Shown in pieces: positions 9,014-17,305 of a DNA stretch of 64,000 bases. Both the position numbers and the translations under genes were made by a program. Positions within the stretch are counted from its first letter, which is position 1; each line of letters starts with the position of its first letter. The notes under the pieces were generated by a model. It was not told the origin of the DNA. It ran no database searches and worked only from the letters and a program-made list of their open reading frames with translations. The stretch is from Streptomyces sp. WM4235 (GTDB taxonomy: Bacteria; Actinomycetota; Actinomycetes; Streptomycetales; Streptomycetaceae). The stretch spans positions 186,001-250,000 of the forward strand of contig NZ_LGDE01000001.1 in the NCBI RefSeq assembly GCF_001279725.1, in the 5' to 3' direction.

Positions 9014-9037
9014 GGTGGTGGGGTTTACCCCACCACC
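9014..9037 (+). terminator. Hairpin after phosphatase gene
   Basis: GGTGGTGGGG and CCCCACCACC pair perfectly around a TTTA loop, starting 4 nt after the phosphatase stop codon. Likely intrinsic terminator. Confidence 0.65.
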
Positions 9038-9094
9038 GACCCGCCTGGTTCCGCCATGGTCCGCACCCCGACGTGCTCCGTAGCGTCGGAACCA

Positions 9095-9111
9095 CGATCA
9101 GGACCTGATCG
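9095..9111. promoter_or_regulatory. Palindromic operator candidate upstream of ABC exporter
   Basis: CGATCAGG-A-CCTGATCG is a perfect 8-bp inverted repeat around one base, 25 nt upstream of the ABC ATPase start and just downstream of a TAGCGT -10-like box (9081-9086). The layout suits a dimeric repressor of the TetR or MarR type. No regulator gene is adjacent, so the regulator would act from elsewhere. Confidence 0.5.
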
Positions 9112-9136
9112 GCGGACACGGACGAACGGGCACACC

Positions 9137-10000
9137 ATGGGGATCCTGCGGAACAGGCGGCGGCGCGAGGAGCGGGAACCGGCGGACGCCCGGTACGGAT
9201 CCCCGTCCCCCACGGACGCCCCGTACGGCACCCCGCCGCCGGCCGCCGCCGTCGAACTGCGCGGCGTGCGGCGCCGCTACGGGCGCGGCGGCGGCGCCGT
9301 GCACGCCCTGCGCGGCATCGACCTCAGCCTGCCGCGCGGCAGCTTCACCGCCGTCATGGGCCCGTCCGGCTCCGGCAAGTCCACCTTTCTCCAGTGCGCC
9401 GCCGGCCTCGACCTGCCCACCGAGGGCTCCGTCCGCCTCGGCGGCACCGAGATCACCGGCATGAACGAGAACCAACTGACCGAACTGCGCCGCAGCCGCC
9501 TCGGTTTCGTCTTCCAGGCCTTCAACCTGCTGCCCTCCCTCACCGTCGAACAGAACGTCCTGCTCCCGATGCGCCTCGCCGGCGGCGGATCCGCCCGCCA
9601 GGGCCGGGCCCACGCCGCCGAACTGCTCGCCCGCGTCGGCCTGGAGGGCAAGGGACACCGACGCCCCACCGAACTCTCCGGCGGCCAACAGCAGCGCGTG
9701 GCCATCGCCCGCGCCCTCGTCACCCGCCCCGACGTGATCTTCGCCGACGAACCCACCGGCGCCCTCGACACCACCACCGCCGCCGAGGTCCTCGACCTGC
9801 TGCGCACCGCCGTCGACTCCCTCGGCGCCACCGTCGTCATGGTCACCCACGACCCCGTCGCCGCCACCCACGCCGACCAGGTGCTCTTCCTCGCCGACGG
9901 CCTCATCGCGGACCGGCTGCCGCGCACCGACGCCACCACCATCGCCGCCCGGATGCGCACCCTCACCACCCGCCCCGCCCTCGCGGGAGCGGCGGCCTGA
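9137..10000 (+). CDS. ABC transporter ATP-binding protein (MacB/LolD type)
   Basis: Nucleotide-binding subunit of an export-type ABC system; 287 aa. After a charged, low-complexity N-terminal tail of about 38 residues come Walker A GPSGSGKST (75-83), the signature LSGGQQQR (180-187) and Walker B VIFADEPTG (200-208). The ATG at 9137 is chosen because the frame upstream runs through the promoter and palindrome. It overlaps the downstream permease start by one base (TGATG), so the two are translationally coupled and must form one transporter. Relatives export peptides, lipoproteins or macrolides; the substrate here is unknown. Confidence 0.92.
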   Translation: MGILRNRRRREEREPADARYGSPSPTDAPYGTPPPAAAVELRGVRRRYGRGGGAVHALRGIDLSLPRGSFTAVMGPSGSGKSTFLQCAAGLDLPTEGSVRLGGTEITGMNENQLTELRRSRLGFVFQAFNLLPSLTVEQNVLLPMRLAGGGSARQGRAHAAELLARVGLEGKGHRRPTELSGGQQQRVAIARALVTRPDVIFADEPTGALDTTTAAEVLDLLRTAVDSLGATVVMVTHDPVAATHADQVLFLADGLIADRLPRTDATTIAARMRTLTTRPALAGAAA

Positions 10001-12366
10001 TGCCCACCCCGAACGGACTGGCCCGCGCCGCACTGCGGTTTCGCCCCGCGGCGTTCGCCGGCACCTTCATCGCCCTCCTCCTGACCGTCGCCATCGTGTC
10101 CGCCTGCGGAATCCTGCTGGAGAGCGGACTGCGGGCGAGCGTCCCGCCCACCCGCTACGCCCAGGCCCCCGTCGTGGTCGCCGCCGACCAGCGGGTCCAC
10201 CTGCAAGCCGGAGCCGGCGAGGGCACCTACGAGGTCACCGCCGCCGTCCCCGAACGGGCCCGCGTCGACGCCGCCCTGCTGGAGCGGCTCACCCCGCTCG
10301 GCCGCACCGTCCCCGACGTGAGCTTCCCCGTACGGGACGACGCCGGAGCCACCCTCGACGCCTCCGGCTGGGGCTCCACCGCCTTCACCGGCGAACACCT
10401 CGCCACCGGCCGGGCCCCGACCCGCCCCGGAGAGGTCGCCCTCGGCACGGCCGGCCCCGACCGGATACGCCTGGACACCCCCGCCGGCCCCCGCGAGTTC
10501 CGCGTCGTCGGACGCGCCGACCGGCCCGGAGCCTGGTTCTCCGACACCGAGGCCCGCGCCCTGTCCGGCCACCCCGACGCGCTCGACGCCATCGTGCTCC
10601 TCGACGCGGACCCGCGCGCCGACACCCCGGCGGTCCGCGCCGCCGTCGGGAACCGCGCCCAGGTCCTCACCGGCACCGCCCGCGTCATGGACCCGCGGCT
10701 GGAGGGCGCCAAGGCCCTGCTGTCCGGCCTCGGCGGCTCCTTCGGCGGCGTCGCCACCCTCGTCGCCGTCTTCACCGCCGCCGGCACCGTCGCCCTCTCC
10801 GTCGGCCAACGCTCCCGCGAGTTCGCCCTGCTGCGGGCCATCGGCGCCACCCCCCGCCAGATCCGACGCACCGTCGCCACCGAGGCCCTGCTCATCGCAC
10901 CCGTCGCCGGCGCGCTCGGCTGCGTACCCGGCATCGCCCTGGCCTCCTGGTGGTTCGGGCAACTCCAGGGGAAGGGCGCCATCCCCGACGCCGTCGAACT
11001 GTCCGTCTCCTGGATCCCCCTGCTGTCCGCCATCGGCATCGGCCTCGCCACCGCCCTGCTCGCCGGCTGGGCCGCCGCCCGCCGACCCGCCCGGATCCGG
11101 CCCGGACAAGCCCTCGCCGCGGCTGCCGTCGAACGCCTGCGCCCCGGCTGGATCCGCACCCCGCTCGGCCTCGCCGCCCTCGCCGGCGGGATCGTCTGCG
11201 CGGGCCTGGCCGCCGGGAACACCGGCGAGGACGCCGCCAACGCCTCCCTCGGCGTGGTCATGCTCTTCATGCTCGCCGTCGCCCTGCTCGGCCCGCTCGT
11301 CGCCCGCGCCTGCGCGGCCGTGTTCGGCCTCCCGCTGCGCGCCACCGGACCCGCCGGCCGCCTGGCCGCCGCCAACTCCCGTACCAACGCCCGCCGACTC
11401 GCCTCCGCGATCACCCCCATCGTGCTCGCCATGGCCTTCTCCTCGACCCTCGTCTTCCTGCACACCAGCCAGGACCGGGCCACCCGCCAACAACAAGAGG
11501 CCGGACTGATCGCCGACCACGTCGTCACCGACCCGCGCTCCACCGACGGCGGCATCGCCGTCACCCGGACCTCCGTCCTCGCCGTGATGGGCTCCGGCGC
11601 CGACCGGTGGCTCCAGTCCGCCACCGCCCAGGGCGTCTCCGGCGACCCGACCCCCGTCCAGGACCTGGGCGTACGCTCCGGCTCCCTCGCCCGCCTGCGC
11701 CCCGGCACCGTCGCGGTCGACCGCAGCCTCGCCGACTCCGCGCACGCCTCGGTGGGCGACCGCATCGACCTGCGGCTCCCCGACGGCACCCCGACCCGCC
11801 CCGAGATCACCGCCGTCTACACCCGCGGCCTCGGATTCGCGCAGGTCACCCTCCCCGCCGCGGACCTCGCCGGGCACACCACCTCGGGCCGCCCCACCGA
11901 ACTCCTCGTCCGAGGCCCCGTACCGGCCGCCGCCGGCCCGGCGATCCCCGCCTCCCGATGGACCGCCGCCCAGGACCTCGACCGCGCCCTCAACGCCTGG
12001 GCCAACACCACCATGGCGGCCGTACTCGGCGGTTTCGCGGCCGTCGCCGCCGCCAACACCCTCGTGATGACCGTCCTCGACCGCCGCCGCGAACTGCGCA
12101 TGCTGCGCCTCGTCGGCTCCACCCGCCGGCAGGTCCTGCGCATGCTCCGCTGGGAGGCCCTGCTGATCACCGGCGCGGGCATCACCCTCGGCTCCGCCAT
12201 CGCCCTGGTCACCCTGATCCCGCTGACCAAGGCCGTCACGGGCGAGGGCCCGTACGTCCCACCCCTGGTATACGCGTCCTTCGCGGCGTCCGCACTGCTC
12301 CTCGGCCTCACCGCCACGGCCCTCCCCGGCCGCCTCCTCACCCGCCGCCCGTCGCCGACGACCTGA
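10000..12366 (+). CDS. ABC transporter permease, FtsX/MacB-like
   Basis: 788-aa membrane subunit partnering the preceding ATPase. It shows the duplicated FtsX arrangement: an N-terminal helix (residues about 17-40), a large extracytoplasmic region, a block of three helices with the FtsX motif REFALLRAIGATPRQIRRTV, a second block, another extracytoplasmic region, and a C-terminal three-helix FtsX block with RRELRMLRLVGSTRRQVLRM. Such proteins act as mechanotransmitting permeases, extracting or moving substrates at the outer membrane face without a classical pore. The ATG at 10000 overlaps the ATPase stop. A strong hairpin lies 45 nt after the stop codon. Confidence 0.92.
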   Translation: MPTPNGLARAALRFRPAAFAGTFIALLLTVAIVSACGILLESGLRASVPPTRYAQAPVVVAADQRVHLQAGAGEGTYEVTAAVPERARVDAALLERLTPLGRTVPDVSFPVRDDAGATLDASGWGSTAFTGEHLATGRAPTRPGEVALGTAGPDRIRLDTPAGPREFRVVGRADRPGAWFSDTEARALSGHPDALDAIVLLDADPRADTPAVRAAVGNRAQVLTGTARVMDPRLEGAKALLSGLGGSFGGVATLVAVFTAAGTVALSVGQRSREFALLRAIGATPRQIRRTVATEALLIAPVAGALGCVPGIALASWWFGQLQGKGAIPDAVELSVSWIPLLSAIGIGLATALLAGWAAARRPARIRPGQALAAAAVERLRPGWIRTPLGLAALAGGIVCAGLAAGNTGEDAANASLGVVMLFMLAVALLGPLVARACAAVFGLPLRATGPAGRLAAANSRTNARRLASAITPIVLAMAFSSTLVFLHTSQDRATRQQQEAGLIADHVVTDPRSTDGGIAVTRTSVLAVMGSGADRWLQSATAQGVSGDPTPVQDLGVRSGSLARLRPGTVAVDRSLADSAHASVGDRIDLRLPDGTPTRPEITAVYTRGLGFAQVTLPAADLAGHTTSGRPTELLVRGPVPAAAGPAIPASRWTAAQDLDRALNAWANTTMAAVLGGFAAVAAANTLVMTVLDRRRELRMLRLVGSTRRQVLRMLRWEALLITGAGITLGSAIALVTLIPLTKAVTGEGPYVPPLVYASFAASALLLGLTATALPGRLLTRRPSPTT

Positions 12367-12410
12367 CCCGCGGTCCGGGGGAGGGGGCATCCCCCTGGGG
12401 CTCAGGGGGC

Positions 12411-12436
12411 CGGGCCAATCCCCCCCGATTGGCCCG
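12411..12436 (+). terminator. Terminator after ABC permease
   Basis: Ten-base arms (12411-12420 and 12427-12436) pair perfectly with a loop of six C residues, 45 nt after the permease stop. Confidence 0.7.
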
Positions 12437-12458
12437 CCCCCGAAGCCCCGCGAAGACC

Positions 12459-12464
12459 TAACGT
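12459..12464 (+). promoter_or_regulatory. -10 box for leaderless PLP-decarboxylase mRNA
   Basis: TAACGT ends 6 nt before the ATG at 12471 and there is no Shine-Dalgarno sequence, so transcription probably begins at or within a base or two of the start codon. No clear -35 is visible. Confidence 0.5.
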
Positions 12465-12470
12465 GCCCCC

Positions 12471-13862
12471 ATGCACCACACGCTCGCCGCCGACCTCGCC
12501 CGTCTCCCGGACCTCCTCGACGCCACCCGCCGGGCCGCCGTCGAGGCCCTCGCCGGCCTGGACACGCGTCCCGTCGTACCCCCGCGCCCCACGACGGATC
12601 CGCACCCCGAACCCCTCCCCGTCCACGGGGCCGGCGCCGCAGCCGCCCTGGACGCCTTCCAACACCGCTGGGCGCCCCTCCTGTCGGCCTCCGCCGGCCC
12701 CCGCTACCTCGGGTTCGTCACCGGCGGCGCCACCCCCGCCGCCCTCGCCGGCGACTGGCTGACCGCCGCCCACGACCAGAACTCCAACTCCGCCCTCGAC
12801 GGCGCCGGCCAAGACCTGGAACGCGAGACCGTCTCCTGGCTCCGCGACCTCTTCGGCCTCTCCGACGCCCACACCGGCACCTTCCTCAGCGGCGCCACGA
12901 TGTCCAACACCACCGGCCTCGCCATCGCCCGCGAATGGGTCGGCGAACGGCGTGGGATCTCCGTCTCCGAGGACGGCGCGGCAGCGCTCGGCCCCGTCCG
13001 CGTCCTCTCCGGCGCCCCGCACTCCTCCATCGCCAAGGCCCTCTCCGTCCTCGGCCTCGGCCGTAACGCCCTGGTGCCCGTCCCCACCCTCCCCGGTCGG
13101 GAAGCCGTCGACCCCGCCGCCCTGGACCGGGCCCTCGCGGACACCCCCGGCCCGGCCGTCGTCGTCGCCAACGCCGGCACCGTCAACACCGTCGACTTCG
13201 ACGACCTCCGCGCCATCGCCGCCCTGCGCGAACGCCACGACTTCTGGCTCCACACCGACGCCGCCTTCGGCGCCTTCGCCGCGCTCTCCCCGGAACACGC
13301 CCACCTCGTCGACGGACTCGACGCCTCGGACTCGGTCTGCGTCGACCTGCACAAGTGGCTGAACGTCCCCTACGACAGCGCCGTCCAGTTCACCCGACGC
13401 CGCGACCTCCAGGCCCGCGTCTTCCAGAACGCCGCCGCCTACCTCGGACCGCTCGGCGAACACCCCGACCTGGTCCACCTCACCCCGGAGAACTCCCACC
13501 GACTGCGCGCCCTCGCCGCCTGGTTCACGCTCCGCGCGTACGGCCGCGAGGGCCACCGGGAGATCGTCGAACGCGACATCGCCTGCGCCCGCTCCCTGGC
13601 CGCGGAACTCGCCGAGGACCCCGCCTTCCGCATCCTGGCCCCGGTACGCCTCAACGTCGTCTGCCTCACCCTCGCCGAGGCCCCCACCGCGGCCCGCCTG
13701 ACGGCCCTGCGCGAAGCCGTCCAGACGGAGGTCTTCCTCACCCCCACCGTCTACGCGGGAACCCCCGCCCTGCGCGCCGCGTTCTCCAACTGGCGTACCA
13801 CGCAGGCGGACGTACGCCGAGCCGCACAGGCTCTCCGTACGGCGACAAGGGAGCTCACATGA
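12471..13862 (+). CDS. PLP-dependent group II decarboxylase family protein
   Basis: 463-aa fold-type I PLP enzyme of the aromatic amino acid/glutamate decarboxylase group. The Schiff-base lysine is Lys295 in VDLHKWLN; HTDAAFG supplies Asp263, which contacts the pyridine nitrogen, and His184 (APHSSIAKA) fits the ring-stacking position. The N-terminal lid with the RYLGFVTGGATPAA motif resembles bacterial enzymes often annotated as aspartate aminotransferase-family or L-2,4-diaminobutyrate/aromatic decarboxylases. Substrate is uncertain. It appears leaderless (TAACGT 6 nt upstream). Its stop codon overlaps the start of the HD-domain gene by four bases, indicating coupled translation. Confidence 0.88.
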   Translation: MHHTLAADLARLPDLLDATRRAAVEALAGLDTRPVVPPRPTTDPHPEPLPVHGAGAAAALDAFQHRWAPLLSASAGPRYLGFVTGGATPAALAGDWLTAAHDQNSNSALDGAGQDLERETVSWLRDLFGLSDAHTGTFLSGATMSNTTGLAIAREWVGERRGISVSEDGAAALGPVRVLSGAPHSSIAKALSVLGLGRNALVPVPTLPGREAVDPAALDRALADTPGPAVVVANAGTVNTVDFDDLRAIAALRERHDFWLHTDAAFGAFAALSPEHAHLVDGLDASDSVCVDLHKWLNVPYDSAVQFTRRRDLQARVFQNAAAYLGPLGEHPDLVHLTPENSHRLRALAAWFTLRAYGREGHREIVERDIACARSLAAELAEDPAFRILAPVRLNVVCLTLAEAPTAARLTALREAVQTEVFLTPTVYAGTPALRAAFSNWRTTQADVRRAAQALRTATRELT

Positions 13863-14314
13863 CGGATCGTGCCCTGACCCTCATCGAGGTCGAGGCCCTC
13901 GCCCGCGCGGCACACGAGGGCCAGACCGACAAGGCCGGCCGCCCCTACGCCGAGCACCTCGCGGCCGTCGCCGAAGGCGTCCGCCTGCGCGGAGGCACCG
14001 CCGAACAACAGGCGGCGGCCTGGCTCCACGACGCGATCGAGGACGACGCCCTCACCCCGGACTGGCTCGAATCGGCCGCTCTGCCCACCCCCGTCAAGGA
14101 CATGGTCCTCGCCCTCACCAAGATCCGGGGCGAACCGGTCGAGGGGTACGCCGCCCGCATCCTCGCCACCCCGGGCGCCCTCCTGGTCAAGGAAGCCGAC
14201 CTGGCGCACAACGCCGACCCGGTACGCCTGTCCGTACTCGACGCCCCCACCCGCGACCGCCTGTCAGCCAAGTACGCGCACGTGCGCTCCCTCCTCGGCC
14301 TCACCACCCCGTGA
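13859..14314 (+). CDS. HD-domain hydrolase, MESH1/SpoT-hydrolase-like
   Basis: 151-aa single-domain protein. It carries the (p)ppGpp hydrolase-type metal and substrate motifs: AHEGQTDKAGRPYAEHL at residues 18-34 (compare AHxGQxRKxGxPYxxHP), WLHDAIEDD at 55-63 with the HD pair at 57-58, and KEADLAHNADP near 110 (compare KLADxxxN). This suggests a small alarmone hydrolase or related nucleotide pyrophosphohydrolase rather than a generic HD phosphatase. No synthetase domain is present. The ATG overlaps the decarboxylase stop (ATGA), so it is probably co-expressed with that enzyme. Function is inferred from motifs only. Confidence 0.8.
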   Translation: MTDRALTLIEVEALARAAHEGQTDKAGRPYAEHLAAVAEGVRLRGGTAEQQAAAWLHDAIEDDALTPDWLESAALPTPVKDMVLALTKIRGEPVEGYAARILATPGALLVKEADLAHNADPVRLSVLDAPTRDRLSAKYAHVRSLLGLTTP

Positions 14315-14480
14315 CCCCCGCGCCGCGCCCGAAACACGCGCCCCTCACATCCCATTGACGGCAAAGTCACCATGCCCATTCCTCACGGGACGGATAGTCA
14401 GGCCCGGTTGGTGGGAGGATGGTGCGTGTGGGGGCATGGGCCCCAGGCCGACCAGGGGACGACCGAAGGTGTGATCAGAA

Positions 14481-14675
14481 GTGGCCATTTCGCTGTCAGT
14501 GGTGGTTCTGTTGGCGATCATCCTGGTGATCCTGATCCGCGGCAAGCACATCAAGGCCGGCCCCGCGATCATCGCGGTCCTCTTCGGCTTCTTCCTGGCG
14601 TCCAGCTCCATCGCCCCGGACGTCAACCGCTTCCTCAACTCCCTGGCGGACACGATCGCCGGCATCAAACTCTGA
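14481..14675 (+). CDS. Small single-pass membrane protein (hypothetical)
   Basis: 64 aa starting from GTG at 14481. Residues 3-19 are strongly hydrophobic (SLSVVVLLAIILVILIRG), then a short basic loop and a second hydrophobic stretch about 27-43. No catalytic motif. Composition and third-position GC look like a real gene. I do not recognise a named family; DUF2304-like small membrane proteins are similar in size but I cannot confirm homology. It stands alone, with no gene within 160 bp. Confidence 0.65.
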   Translation: MAISLSVVVLLAIILVILIRGKHIKAGPAIIAVLFGFFLASSSIAPDVNRFLNSLADTIAGIKL

Positions 14676-14866
14676 ACCCCAGGTCACGGCAACCGAACGA
14701 GCCGGCCGCACCACGGCGCGCCCGGCCCGTCCGCCACACCCCCCCACGCCCCGACGCTTCAGCCCGTCACCAGGTGGCGATCGTCGCGCGATAGTGCGAA
14801 CCGATCACATCACGGTCGAGCCCGACCCCCTCGGGAACCGCCGGCGCGCGGGAGTTGACGTCGCGC
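14676..14866. other. Intergenic stretch, no gene seen
   Basis: Nothing convincing in any frame between the 64-aa membrane protein and the doubtful small gene that starts at 14867. No strong hairpin or promoter was noticed. Confidence 0.5.
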
Positions 14867-15097
14867 ATGGGCCACAGCACCGCCCGCGCCGCGCTGGTCT
14901 GCCGGCACGCCAGTGCCGATCGGGACCGGTTGATCGCCGACGCGTTGAGCGGGCTCGTGAAAAAGGGGCGCAGGAAGATCCACGGCGCAAGGGGCGCGCA
15001 GGGGACACGGAGAGCCGGTCTCGCCCCCCGGAACGGCGAAGGGCCAGGTCGAGGAGATGATCCTCTGACCTGGCCCTTTTCGCTTCAGAGCGGGTGA
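14867..15097 (+). CDS. Doubtful small ORF, coding-like only in its first 40 codons
   Basis: The first 40 or so codons from ATG 14867 have the strong third-position GC bias of this genome (MGHSTARAALVCRHASADR and on to VKKGRRKIHG). After that the bias fades, and the frame runs through an intrinsic terminator at 15039-15080 before stopping at 15097. Either a short gene has lost its natural stop by frameshift, or the frame is chance. GGAG lies 12 nt upstream of the ATG, a long spacing. No family recognised. Confidence 0.3.
   Translation: MGHSTARAALVCRHASADRDRLIADALSGLVKKGRRKIHGARGAQGTRRAGLAPRNGEGPGRGDDPLTWPFSLQSG
15039..15080 (+). terminator. Intrinsic terminator with U tract
   Basis: A 12-bp stem (AAGGGCCAGGTC with GACCTGGCCCTT) extended by GAGGA/TCCTC, followed by TT on the plus strand. 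It ends a plus-strand transcript and also lies 9 nt past the 3' end of the minus-strand tRNA-Gly, so it may act in both directions. Confidence 0.75.
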
Positions 15098-15159
15098 CGG
15101 GAATCGAACCCGCGTAGCTAGTTTGGAAGACTAGGGCTCTACCATTGAGCTACACCCGC
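15089..15159 (-). tRNA. tRNA-Gly (TCC)
   Basis: 71-nt cloverleaf on the minus strand. The acceptor stem GCGGGTG pairs with CACCCGC, the D arm is TAGCTCAATGGTAGAGC, the anticodon loop is CTTCCAA with anticodon TCC, and the T arm holds GGTTCGATTCC. CCA is not encoded. A TAGGAT -10-like box lies about 42 nt upstream on the minus strand (15201-15206). Confidence 0.96.
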
Positions 15160-15348
15160 AAGACGTGCGACGCAGGTCCGGGGACTGCGGCACGGACAGC
15201 ATCCTAGCGGGTCGCGGCGGGGGATCGCACACCGCTTTCGGGGGCGGCGTCGTGTCCGGTGTCGGTCCGCGGCCACGCGCGTGCACGCCTCTGCGGGAAA
15301 CGCGCGCGTCGGAGGGTCTCCGGGCATGTACCCTACGTGTCGCACCGA

Positions 15349-15425
15349 CGGGGTGTGGCGCAGCTTGGTAGCGCGTCCGCTTTGGGAGCGGAAGGTCGTC
15401 GGTTCGAATCCGGCCACCCCGACCA
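15349..15425 (+). tRNA. tRNA-Pro (TGG)
   Basis: 77 nt including an encoded CCA end. The acceptor CGGGGTG pairs with CACCCCG, the anticodon loop CTTTGGGA carries TGG, and the T arm contains GGTTCGAATCC. A TACCCT -10-like box ends 14 nt upstream (15329-15334). Confidence 0.96.
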
Positions 15426-15441
15426 GCCAGCCTTACCCGCA

Positions 15442-15467
15442 CGATGATCGCGTTCGATGATCGCGTT
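15442..15467 (+). repeat. Perfect 13-bp tandem direct repeat upstream of tig
   Basis: CGATGATCGCGTT occurs twice with no gap, at 15442-15454 and 15455-15467. The second copy runs into the presumed -35 of the tig promoter, the right place for a regulator with tandem binding sites. Confidence 0.65.
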
Positions 15468-15496
15468 GTGGGCTGATTGCCGCTTGCGGTTACTAT
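15466..15496 (+). promoter_or_regulatory. Predicted tig promoter
   Basis: TACTAT (15491-15496) is a good -10 hexamer in this GC-rich genome. TTGTGG (15466-15471) is a possible -35 with a 19-nt spacer. It leaves a leader of about 100 nt before the tig start. Confidence 0.45.
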
Positions 15497-15601
15497 GCAA
15501 GCTGCGTGCCCGTGTGTCTGATGCCGGGCCGAATCCGCTGAACCGCTGAATCACAGCGTGACGGCAGAACCCCCAGCAGTCAGCCACAAGGAGACCGAAC
15601 C

Positions 15602-17008
15602 GTGAAGAGCGCCGTGGAGACCCTGAACCCGACTCGGGTTCGGCTCACTGTTGAGGTGCCCTTCGAGGAGCTCAAGGACAGCCTCGACGCGGCCTACAAG
15701 AAGATCAACCAGCAGGTCACGGTGAAGGGCTTCCGCAAGGGCAAGATCCCGGCCCGCGTCATCGACCAGCGCTTCGGCCGCGGTGCGGTGCTGGAGGAGG
15801 CCGTCAACGACGCCCTCCCGAAGTTCTACACCGAGGCCGTCAACGAGGCCGACCTGAACCCGCTGGGCCAGCCCGAGGTCGACATCAAGGAGCTGAAGGA
15901 CGGCGAGCTGCTGTCCTTCACCGCCGAGGTGGACGTCCGCCCCGAGATCGAGATCCCGGACTACGCGGGCATCGAGGTCGAGGTCGACGCCATCGACGTC
16001 TCCGACGAAGAGGTCGAGACGGCCGTCGAGCAGCTGCGCGGTCGCTTCGCGTCCACCAAGGACGTCGAGCGCGCGGCCGAGGACGGCGACGTCGTCACCA
16101 TCGACCTTGAGGCCAAGGTCGACGGCGAGGTCCTCGAGGACGGCGTCGCCCAGGACGTCTCCTACACCATCGGCTCGGGCGAGCTTCTCGAAGGCATCGA
16201 CGAGGCCGTCAAGGGCCTGGAGGCCGGTGGCGAGGCCACCTTCACCTCCCAGCTGAAGGGCGGCTCCGCCGAGGGCAAGGACGCCGAGGTCACCGTCAAG
16301 GTCACCAAGGTCTCCGCCCGTGAGCTGCCGGAGCTGGACGACGAGTTCGCGCAGATGGCGAGCGAGTTCGACACCCTCGACGAGCTCAAGGCGGACAGCC
16401 GTACCCGCCTGGAGAACCAGAAGCAGTACGACCAGGCCACCCAGGCCCAGGAGCGCGTCCTGGAGAAGTTCCTGGAGCTCGCGGAGATCCCCGTTCCCGA
16501 GAAGCTGCTCGCGGACGAGGTCCAGACCCGCAAGCACAACCTGGAGCACCACCAGCTCGGCCAGATGGGCCTGACCATCGAGAAGTTCCTGGAGATCCAG
16601 GGCAAGACGGTCGAGGAGTTCGAGGCCGAGACCGGCGAGCAGGCCGTCAAGGGCATCAAGACCCAGTTCCTGCTGGACGCCCTGGTCAACAAGGAGAAGC
16701 TGGGCGTGACCCAGGAGGAGCTCACCGAGCACCTCATGCGCCGCGCGCAGTCCTCCGGCATGTCCCCCGACCAGTTCGCCCAGGCGGTCGTCGAGGGTGG
16801 CCAGGTTCCGATGCTGGTCGGCGAGGTCGCTCGCGGCAAGGCCCTCGCGGTCGTCGTCGAGAAGGCCAAGGTCACCGACACCAACGGTGAGGTCGTCGAC
16901 CTGTCCGACGAGGACGAGGACGAGGCCGCCGTCGAGGCGAACGCCGAGGTCGTCGAGGCCGACGCGGACGCCGACGCCGACGAGGCCAAGGCCGACGAGG
17001 CCAAGTAA
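15602..17008 (+). CDS. tig: Trigger factor
   Basis: Ribosome-associated chaperone and peptidyl-prolyl isomerase that binds nascent chains at the exit tunnel. The 468-aa product has the ribosome-docking signature GFRKGKIP at residues 43-50, a central FKBP-type PPIase domain (about 155-240), and a helical C-terminal cradle. A strongly acidic Asp/Glu/Ala tail of about 45 residues ends the protein, typical of Streptomyces. GTG at 15602 follows AGGAGA at a good spacing. It is separated from clpP1 by a terminator and a candidate ClgR box, so the protease genes have their own promoter. Confidence 0.97.
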   Translation: MKSAVETLNPTRVRLTVEVPFEELKDSLDAAYKKINQQVTVKGFRKGKIPARVIDQRFGRGAVLEEAVNDALPKFYTEAVNEADLNPLGQPEVDIKELKDGELLSFTAEVDVRPEIEIPDYAGIEVEVDAIDVSDEEVETAVEQLRGRFASTKDVERAAEDGDVVTIDLEAKVDGEVLEDGVAQDVSYTIGSGELLEGIDEAVKGLEAGGEATFTSQLKGGSAEGKDAEVTVKVTKVSARELPELDDEFAQMASEFDTLDELKADSRTRLENQKQYDQATQAQERVLEKFLELAEIPVPEKLLADEVQTRKHNLEHHQLGQMGLTIEKFLEIQGKTVEEFEAETGEQAVKGIKTQFLLDALVNKEKLGVTQEELTEHLMRRAQSSGMSPDQFAQAVVEGGQVPMLVGEVARGKALAVVVEKAKVTDTNGEVVDLSDEDEDEAAVEANAEVVEADADADADEAKADEAK

Positions 17009-17063
17009 CACCTCGGGCGACGCCTCGCGCGGAGCCCGCCCCGCATGGCTTGAAACATGCCCC

Positions 17064-17097
17064 GAAGGGCCCGGACGCAGCAGCGTGCGGGCCCTTC
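17064..17097 (+). terminator. tig terminator
   Basis: GAAGGGCCCG (17064-17073) pairs with CGGGCCCTTC (17088-17097), 55 nt after the tig stop, followed by a weak T-containing tail. Confidence 0.75.
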
Positions 17098-17126
17098 TGC
17101 GCTTGCCGGCGACGGCTCTGACCTTG

Positions 17127-17140
17127 CGCTCCGAGCGAAC
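17127..17140 (-). promoter_or_regulatory. Candidate ClgR box of the clpP1-clpP2 operon
   Basis: On the minus strand this reads GTTCGC-TCGGA-GCG, matching the GTTCGC-N5-GCG consensus that I recall for ClgR, the activator of clp and lon genes in Streptomyces. It lies about 40 nt upstream of a TAGGGT -10-like box (17179-17184) that has no good -35, as expected for an activator-dependent promoter. Confidence 0.6.
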
Positions 17141-17305
17141 AGTTCGGGAAGCGGGATGGCGTTGTCCCACCTGCGCGTTAGGGTCCATGAATACGAGGGC
17201 ACGGGAGTACCCGAAGCCGGCGGACGTCGTCCGTACCGGTTGGTCCGCGCCCCAGAACGAGACGCTGAGACGGCATGTGGCCGTCGGAGACGAGCAGGTG
17301 GATAC

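Noticed and set aside
9277..12390. Very long open frame (about 1037 codons) antisense to the ABC genes
   Set aside because: High GC removes stop codons from antisense frames; product is low-complexity Gly/Glu/Arg with no domain, and the sense genes are clear.
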